DNA of 10,749 nt from Actinobacteria bacterium ATB1 (lineage in GTDB: Bacteria > Actinomycetota > Acidimicrobiia > UBA2766), in contig QWHP01000052.1 in the NCBI GenBank assembly GCA_021404985.1, positions 1 to 10,749 of the forward strand. The letters are read 5' to 3'. The notes under the pieces are model-generated. The model was not told where the DNA came from and did not search any database. It saw only the letters and a program-made list of their open reading frames with translations. A program made the translations under genes and the position numbers. Within the stretch, counting starts at the first letter, position 1. Each line of letters opens with the position of its first letter. Shown in pieces: positions 6,509 through 10,749 of the stretch.

Positions 6509-7879
6509 CTATTCCGAGTGGTTGCCCGTGCCCCCGAGCGTTTCTGCGCCGGAGACCGCTGACCCGTCGCGTCCGGGGTGGTGGCCATCGTGCGACGTCC
6601 CGTGCGCGGGGGCTTGGTGGACGGTTGCGACTGTGGTGATCGACATGTCCTCACCGGAGGTGTCCTCGAGCTCGCGTCCGTGCGTGTCGGGAAAGAACGC
6701 GACGATGAGGACGATCATCACGACGGGCCCGATGAGGAGGACGAGCGTGGTGGTCGAGAGGGAGTCGGTCAGCGCGAGCAGGGGAATTGCGAGAACGAAG
6801 CTGGCTACCTGTCCAACGGATCTCGCCATGGTCGTCCAGGCTCCCGCCTGGCTCCGCAGCGACGTCGGGAAGAGCTCGGCGTTGTAGGCGCTGATGGTCG
6901 GTTGCGCGACCGCGAACCCGGCCATCGTGAATCCGAGGGTGATGGTGAGGACCGCGACGCCCGCATCGACCGTGTAGAACAGCGTGCCGCATACGACGGC
7001 GAGTCCCGCGGTCGTGGCGCCCACCGCCCGGCGCCCTATCCGGTCGCTCAGGGCGCCGCCGATGGGCATCAGTATCAGCGTCGGCAGCCCGGCGACGAGG
7101 AGGAGGAGTGAAGTCAACGACGTTCCGAGACCTCGGTCCTCTTCGAGGAAGGTGACTGCGAACTCGACGGGCTGCTGGATCAGGGCTGCGGAGAAGGCCA
7201 CCGCCGCGACGAGGATCAGCCAGTGGCGGTGCGGCGGACGAAGGATCAGGGACCATTTCGCGAGGCGGCCGTCCGACTTGGCCGATTCGAAGCGCTTGCT
7301 CTCCGGAAGAGCACGCCGCAGGATCGTCACGACCACGAGCAGAGGCAGACCGACGACATACAGCCAGCGCCAGTCGAGCGAGAATGCGTCGAAGAGGATG
7401 TTCATCCCCGCTGCAGTGCCCGTGCCCAGGCCGACGAGCATCGCCAGGAATCCGAAGCCGAAACCACGGCTGCGGGCGGGCAACTCCTCGGCCACCATGA
7501 CGTGCGCAACCGCTGCCTCGACGAGGATGAAGAACCGGGCGATGATCTGGAACGTGGCGAAAACCCAGACGTTCGGCGAGAGAGCGGTTGCCCCCGTGAA
7601 GATCGTGTAGCCCACGATCGAGAGGAAGAGGATCTTGCGGCGCCCGACGACGTCGGCTCGCCGGCTGAGGAAGAGAGCCGGTATCGCACCGAAGAAGATG
7701 ACGGCGAGCATCGTCGTCGCCTGGGCGTTGCTCAGGAGGAACTCGCGTTTGATCTGAGGCAGGATTATCGCGAGGAGCCCTGCGTCGTACCCGTCGAAGA
7801 AGCTCGCCACCCCGAGCACGGCCAACAGGAACCAGTGTTGTCGGTCCAGTCCCCGTCTGGACGCGGCGGGTTCGGACAT
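6509..7879 (-). CDS. MFS transporter (metabolite/H+ symporter type)
   Basis: This is a 12-helix major facilitator of 456 residues in the cytoplasmic membrane. The first helix carries FDGYDAG (28-34), typical of the aromatic acid:H+ symporter and sugar porter branches. Motif A between helices 2 and 3 reads SRRADVVGRR (72-81). AEELPARSRG follows helix 4, PESKR (192-196) follows helix 6, the second-half motif A is GGALSDRIGRR, and AELFPTSLR follows helix 10. The substrate cannot be deduced. The C-terminal tail of about 40 residues is cytoplasmic and rich in His, Gly and Ser (six His in HQAPAHGTSHDGHH plus NHSE). The open frame reaches 8146, but the extra 89 residues overlap the HD gene and are low-complexity. 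ATG 7879 has GAGGAGG ending 11 nt upstream. It lies 23 nt after the HD gene and 9 nt before the eIF-2B-like gene, in one operon. Confidence 0.9.
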   Translation of the reverse strand: MSEPAASRRGLDRQHWFLLAVLGVASFFDGYDAGLLAIILPQIKREFLLSNAQATTMLAVIFFGAIPALFLSRRADVVGRRKILFLSIVGYTIFTGATALSPNVWVFATFQIIARFFILVEAAVAHVMVAEELPARSRGFGFGFLAMLVGLGTGTAAGMNILFDAFSLDWRWLYVVGLPLLVVVTILRRALPESKRFESAKSDGRLAKWSLILRPPHRHWLILVAAVAFSAALIQQPVEFAVTFLEEDRGLGTSLTSLLLLVAGLPTLILMPIGGALSDRIGRRAVGATTAGLAVVCGTLFYTVDAGVAVLTITLGFTMAGFAVAQPTISAYNAELFPTSLRSQAGAWTTMARSVGQVASFVLAIPLLALTDSLSTTTLVLLIGPVVMIVLIVAFFPDTHGRELEDTSGEDMSITTVATVHQAPAHGTSHDGHHPGRDGSAVSGAETLGGTGNHSE

Positions 7880-7902
7880 CGGTTCCAGGGCCTCCTCTCG
7901 AA

Positions 7903-8547
7903 TCAGAGGGGACGGGAGTCCTGCCGCGTCATCTGGGCTGCCTGCGTGGCGCGGACATCGTTCGCTCTGTTCACGTGCCATTCGAGCAGGGCTTGGAGTG
8001 CACCTGCCAGTTCCGGCGAGTTTGCCCGCTCGATCACCATCGGGAACTGCCGAGCGGTCTCGCGCACGTATCGGGCCTGCTTCCCGACCCCCGTGAAGTG
8101 GAGGAACCGCAAGTTGTCGGCGCGGTCGGAGATCTTGATGCGACACGCATCCTCGCCGGACGCGATGATCTTGGCGTAGTAGTCCTCGTACCAGTCGTCT
8201 GTCAGGGCCTCGACGAGGTCGGCGACGCGCCGGCCGAGCGCGACGACTGCGCGGCTGAAGGCGGGAGCGTCCTCGAAGACGTCATGGCAGAGCGCGGCTG
8301 CGATCACGTGTGGCGGGCTCCCTGTACGTTGGAGGGCGAGCGAGACGCGCAATGGGTGGACGATGTAGGGGGCGCCCTCGTCACGGGTGTGCGTGCGGTG
8401 CGCCTGCGTGGCGATCTCGAGCGCGTCCCGCACGAGGGCGTCCTCGCCCGTGAGGTCGAGGAGTATCGCAGCGAGCTCCGCGGCTGTGAGGTCGGGTGCG
8501 AGGATGCGGCACGCAGGGAGGTTCCTTGCGGGATCGGATGTCCCCAT
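7903..8547 (-). CDS. Stand-alone HD hydrolase, RelA/SpoT-MESH1 type (probable small alarmone hydrolase)
   Basis: This cytoplasmic protein of 214 residues is the size of a single HD domain. Like MESH1-type small alarmone hydrolases, it may remove pyrophosphate from (p)ppGpp or act on a related nucleotide. Motifs from ATG 8547 are HTRDEGAPYIVHPLRV (53-68, metal-site His64), ALCHDVFEDAPAF (85-97, HD at 88-89 and ED at 92-93) and RIKISDRADNL (136-146, Asp141 and Asn145). All positions used for Mn2+ binding and catalysis in SpoT/MESH1 are present. There is no synthetase, TGS or ACT domain. A TTG at 8598 would add 17 residues without a ribosome site. ATG 8547 also lacks a Shine-Dalgarno sequence but has TATGCT 7 nt upstream, as in leaderless actinobacterial mRNAs. 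It is the first gene of the operon and divergent from fabD. Other HD nucleotide hydrolases remain possible. Confidence 0.85.
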   Translation of the reverse strand: MGTSDPARNLPACRILAPDLTAAELAAILLDLTGEDALVRDALEIATQAHRTHTRDEGAPYIVHPLRVSLALQRTGSPPHVIAAALCHDVFEDAPAFSRAVVALGRRVADLVEALTDDWYEDYYAKIIASGEDACRIKISDRADNLRFLHFTGVGKQARYVRETARQFPMVIERANSPELAGALQALLEWHVNRANDVRATQAAQMTRQDSRPL

Positions 8548-8560
8548 GCTCGGAGCATAT
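8546..8560 (-). promoter_or_regulatory. Candidate -10 box and inverted repeat at the HD gene start
   Basis: On the minus strand TATGCT (8560-8555, matching TANNNT) is followed by six bases and the ATG at 8547, the spacing of a leaderless actinobacterial transcript. The same bases form a perfect inverted repeat, ATGCTC-n-GAGCAT (8546-8558), which could be an operator covering the start. No good -35 box is seen. Confidence 0.35.
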
Positions 8561-8689
8561 GGGCCGGACGAGTGTCTTCCCCACTCGGCGTCCACCAAGG
8601 CCGCAACCGTCGTCGCCGAGTTCGGTTTCCGGAGAGGCTCAGGGTGCCGGGGCGTCGAATCGGAATAGGTGCGGGAGGATGCGCCTGCG

Positions 8690-8703
8690 GTTGCGAACGT
8701 AAC
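8690..8703. promoter_or_regulatory. Near-palindrome GTTGCGAACGTAAC, candidate operator
   Basis: The 14-bp site has arms GTTnCG / CGnAAC around a central AA and sits in the 238-nt divergent region between the HD gene and fabD, 82 nt upstream of the fabD start. Its symmetry fits a dimeric TetR- or GntR-like regulator. Actinobacterial fab operons are often controlled by such proteins (FasR, MabR), but no regulator gene is in the window and I cannot match a known box. Confidence 0.4.
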
Positions 8704-8745
8704 CCTGCATCACCCTCCGGCGTCACATCCGAACGTGAAGAACTC

Positions 8746-8784
8746 ATGACATCTTCTTCGATCTCATTCTTCTTAGGGGGCTGA
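8746..8784 (+). other. Possible 12-codon leader ORF before fabD
   Basis: ATG at 8746 opens MTSSSISFFLGG and stops at TGA 8782-8784, one base before the fabD TTG. The run is pyrimidine-rich and AT-richer than the surroundings. Only a weak GAAG lies upstream. The fabD ribosome site falls inside its last codons, so its translation could modulate or couple to fabD. It may equally be chance. Confidence 0.2.
8775..8780 (+). promoter_or_regulatory. Ribosome binding site AGGGGG for the TTG start of fabD
   Basis: AGGGGG ends 5 nt before TTG 8786. An in-frame TAG at 8774-8776 excludes any earlier start, and the first residues (MIAFLFPGQGSQ) match the usual FabD N-terminus, so the TTG is well supported. 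Confidence 0.75.
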
Positions 8785-8785
8785 G

Positions 8786-9979
8786 TTGATCGCATTCCTG
8801 TTCCCTGGCCAGGGGAGCCAGAAGTCCGGGATGGGTCGACCCTGGGTGGAGGAGTGGCCGGACCTCTTCGAGCTCGCATCGGATGCCTCGGGCATGGACG
8901 TGCGGCGCCTCGTCTGCGATGCAGAGGACGACGAGCTCCGCTCGACCGACAACGCCCAGCTCGCCACTTGCGTCTGTTCGATTGCGGCCTGGAAGTCGCT
9001 CGTCTCGGAAGGGCTCACCCCGGCAGTCGTCGCCGGACATTCACTTGGCGAGTACACGGCCCTTGTGGCGGCCGGCGCAGTCGCCGCCGACGACGCCGTC
9101 CGGCTCGTGATCGCGCGTGGGCGAGGCATGGCCGAGGCGGCTGAAAGATCCCCCGGAACGATGACCGCCCTCATCGGCGCCGACGTCGACCTGGCCGAGG
9201 CAGCCTGCCGCGAGGCCGCGGGGACAGTGGTCGTCGCAAACGTGAACGCATCCGACCAGGTGGTTATCAGTGGCGAGGAACCGGCGATCGCCCGAGCGGC
9301 GGACACGGCCAAGTCCATGGGTGCGAAACGGGCCATCCCCCTCCGTGTCGGCGGTGCCTTTCACAGCCCTCTGATGGCCCCGGCACTACCGAGCCTTGCG
9401 GCAGCGATATCTACGACCACGTTCGTCGACACCGCTGTGCCGATCGTCACGAACGTCGACGCGTGCCGCCACAGCGACGCAGATGAGCTGACCCCGCTCC
9501 TGCTCGCCCAGCTCTGCTCGCCGGTGCTGTGGCAGCAGACGATGGAACTCCTCATCGACCTCGGGGTGCGCGGATTCGTCGAGGTCGGGCCGGGTGGTGT
9601 GCTGAAGAAGCTCGCCCAGCGGGCGGCGAAGGGGAGTGCAGTGCTCGGCATCGAATCGCCCGATGACGTGAGCGAGGCCGCGAGCACGCTGGCCGGCGTC
9701 GCACCGGCGCTCCCGGACACGGCGTTCGGTAGTGTCCCGGACCTCATCGACCTCCCCGTGGTGTCACCGGCGGCCGGGCGTTTCCGGGCCGAGGACATTC
9801 ATGCCTACACGGCAGAAGGGGAATACGTGCAGGAGGGCCAAATCATTGGTCAGATACTCACAGCGAGTGGCCCCGTCCCCGTCCAGGTCGATCGTGGTGG
9901 CTGGGTGATGCACGTCCTGGCCGGAAGCGACATCGACGTTGCCGAGGGCCAGCCACTCGTGACGATACGACCCTTCTGA
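8786..9979 (+). CDS. fabD: Malonyl-CoA:ACP transacylase with C-terminal biotinyl/lipoyl-like domain
   Basis: FabD moves the malonyl group from CoA to acyl carrier protein in type II fatty acid synthesis in the cytoplasm. The catalytic domain fills about residues 1-300. It has PGQGSQ (7-12, oxyanion Gln9), the GHSLGEY nucleophile elbow (84-90, Ser86), Arg111 for the malonyl carboxylate, NVNASDQVVISG (152-163), AFHSPLM with His193, and EVGPGGVL. A normal FabD ends there at about 300-315 residues, whereas this one has 397. Residues 323-397 form two half-repeats, AAGRF...AEGEYVQEGQIIGQI and GGWVM...DVAEGQPLVTI, the pattern of a biotinyl/lipoyl barrel. The hairpin reads LTASGPVPVQV, so the modifiable Lys of the MKM motif is missing. 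The start is TTG. fabH follows after 31 nt, so they form one operon. The transacylase call is firm; the role of the extra domain is unknown. Confidence 0.93.
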   Translation: MIAFLFPGQGSQKSGMGRPWVEEWPDLFELASDASGMDVRRLVCDAEDDELRSTDNAQLATCVCSIAAWKSLVSEGLTPAVVAGHSLGEYTALVAAGAVAADDAVRLVIARGRGMAEAAERSPGTMTALIGADVDLAEAACREAAGTVVVANVNASDQVVISGEEPAIARAADTAKSMGAKRAIPLRVGGAFHSPLMAPALPSLAAAISTTTFVDTAVPIVTNVDACRHSDADELTPLLLAQLCSPVLWQQTMELLIDLGVRGFVEVGPGGVLKKLAQRAAKGSAVLGIESPDDVSEAASTLAGVAPALPDTAFGSVPDLIDLPVVSPAAGRFRAEDIHAYTAEGEYVQEGQIIGQILTASGPVPVQVDRGGWVMHVLAGSDIDVAEGQPLVTIRPF

Positions 9980-10010
9980 CCGGTCCCGGCCGGGGAAGGC
10001 AGGGAGAGAG

Positions 10011-10749
10011 ATGGGCATTCGGATCACAGGACTCGGGAAGTCGGCAGGCTCGAGGGTCGTGACGAACGACGACCTTGCTCGCACCGTGGACACCAACGAC
10101 GAGTGGATCCGCACACGCACGGGCATCCACCAGCGTTACTACGCAGCCGAGGGCGAGAGCACCGCCACGCTTGCGGCTGACGCATCTCGTCAGGCTCTGA
10201 AGCATGCCGACCGAGACGACGTCGACCTGACGGCAGTGGCGACCATGACGCCCGAAACCCTTTGTCCGTCCACGGCGGCGTGGGTCCAGGGAGAACTCGG
10301 CCTCGGGGGTGGCGCGCTCGACCTGAACGCGGCATGTTCAGGGTGGGTGTACAGCATGGCCATGTCCGCTGGGGCGATGGAGATCGGCGCCATCGACTCG
10401 GCGCTCGTCGTAGGTGCCGAGATGTTCTCGTACATCCTCAACTGGGAGGACCGCCAGACTGCCGTGATCTTCGGCGACGGCTCGGGGGCGGCTGTGATCG
10501 AGAGAACCGAGGGCAGAGGAGACCTGCTCGCCTGCGACCTCGGCAACGACGGGAGCATCGCCCATCTGATCCAGATCCCGGCGGGTGGGGCTCGTCAACC
10601 GGCGTCGCTCGAGACTGTCGAGGCGAACCTGCACAAACTGGACATGGCCGGCAAGGAGGTCTTCCGTGTCGCGACGACGGCGATGGTCGACACCTGCAAC
10701 AGGACTCTCAACAAGGCCGGCTTGACCACCGACGATGTCGACGTGTTCG
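10011..10749 (+). CDS. fabH: 3-oxoacyl-ACP synthase III (KAS III), partial at right edge
   Basis: FabH starts fatty acid chains by condensing an acyl-CoA primer with malonyl-ACP, so it uses the product of the preceding fabD. The first 246 codons are present. NDEWIRTRTGIHQR (29-42) holds Trp32 and Arg36, which contact CoA in E. coli FabH. LNAACSGW (105-112) carries the nucleophile Cys109, and IFGDGSGAAVIE follows as in thiolase-fold enzymes. The catalytic His and Asn lie beyond the window. Trp112 replaces the more usual Phe after CSG. In Actinobacteria KAS III often prefers branched or short acyl-CoA primers, but the preference here cannot be read. ATG 10011 has AGGGAG 4 nt upstream. Gene order fabD-fabH matches Streptomyces-type operons, in which acpP and fabF come next. 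Confidence 0.93.
   Translation, partial: MGIRITGLGKSAGSRVVTNDDLARTVDTNDEWIRTRTGIHQRYYAAEGESTATLAADASRQALKHADRDDVDLTAVATMTPETLCPSTAAWVQGELGLGGGALDLNAACSGWVYSMAMSAGAMEIGAIDSALVVGAEMFSYILNWEDRQTAVIFGDGSGAAVIERTEGRGDLLACDLGNDGSIAHLIQIPAGGARQPASLETVEANLHKLDMAGKEVFRVATTAMVDTCNRTLNKAGLTTDDVDVF

Noticed and set aside
5311..6639. 442-codon open frame on the plus strand
   Set aside because: It is Arg/Pro/Ser-rich and antisense to the eIF-2B-like gene, a typical stop-poor shadow frame of high-GC DNA.
7880..8146. N-terminal extension of the MFS gene to 8146
   Set aside because: It overlaps the HD gene in another frame, and the residues are low-complexity. The MFS N-terminus fits the ATG at 7879.
7223..8179. 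318-codon open frame on the plus strand
   Set aside because: It is antisense to the MFS and HD genes, which carry clear family motifs. Its composition (runs of Glu, Asp, Arg) is that of a shadow frame.
9752..9979. FabD tail as a true biotin or lipoyl carrier
   Set aside because: No Lys lies in the hairpin where MKM or DKA would be, so attachment of a cofactor is not supported.
9980..9994. CCGG-rich inverted repeat between fabD and fabH
   Set aside because: Arms are only 4-5 bp, and the 31-nt gap with a strong ribosome site fits an uninterrupted operon rather than a terminator.

Overview
This window is high-GC bacterial DNA with dense, mostly GC-ending codon use, frequent GTG and TTG starts, short gaps and 4-nt start/stop overlaps. 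Gene content suggests Actinomycetota, perhaps an Acidimicrobiia-type or environmental lineage. The evidence is a CobA-HemD fusion, a fabD-fabH gene order of the Streptomyces type, and a BcrA-type ABC pair. The lineage is an inference, because there is no rRNA or marker alignment here. No CRISPR array, tRNA, rRNA, insertion sequence or prophage gene was seen, and no gene-free stretch exceeds 300 bases.

Layout. (1) Positions 1-1567, minus strand: an ABC exporter operon, with an ATPase followed by a permease that runs off the left edge. Its start and stop overlap as ATGA. (2) Positions 1641-4504, plus strand, divergent from the ABC operon: an AI-2E-family membrane transporter overlapping a fused uroporphyrinogen-III methyltransferase/synthase (CobA-HemD). 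A perfect 9-bp hairpin ends this unit and also overlaps the end of the convergent gene. (3) Positions 4515-8547, minus strand, read right to left: a stand-alone HD hydrolase of the RelA/SpoT/MESH1 type, an MFS transporter, an eIF-2B/MtnA-like protein with a degenerate active site, a 48-residue single-pass membrane protein and a DUF4261-like protein. The first three are tightly packed. The last two may have their own control after a 116-nt gap containing a short direct repeat. (4) Positions 8548-8785: a divergent control region with a near-palindrome, a possible 12-codon leader ORF and the fabD ribosome binding site. (5) Positions 8786-10749, plus strand: fabD, then fabH cut by the right edge, the start of a type II fatty acid synthesis operon.

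The most unusual gene is fabD. After a complete malonyl-CoA:ACP transacylase with all its catalytic residues comes a C-terminal domain of about 75 residues shaped like a biotinyl/lipoyl carrier domain but lacking the modifiable lysine. Next to it, a probable small alarmone hydrolase shares the same control region, which could tie (p)ppGpp turnover to fatty acid synthesis. The eIF-2B-like protein has lost the residues used for catalysis in MtnA. The other genes look like ordinary housekeeping or transport functions.
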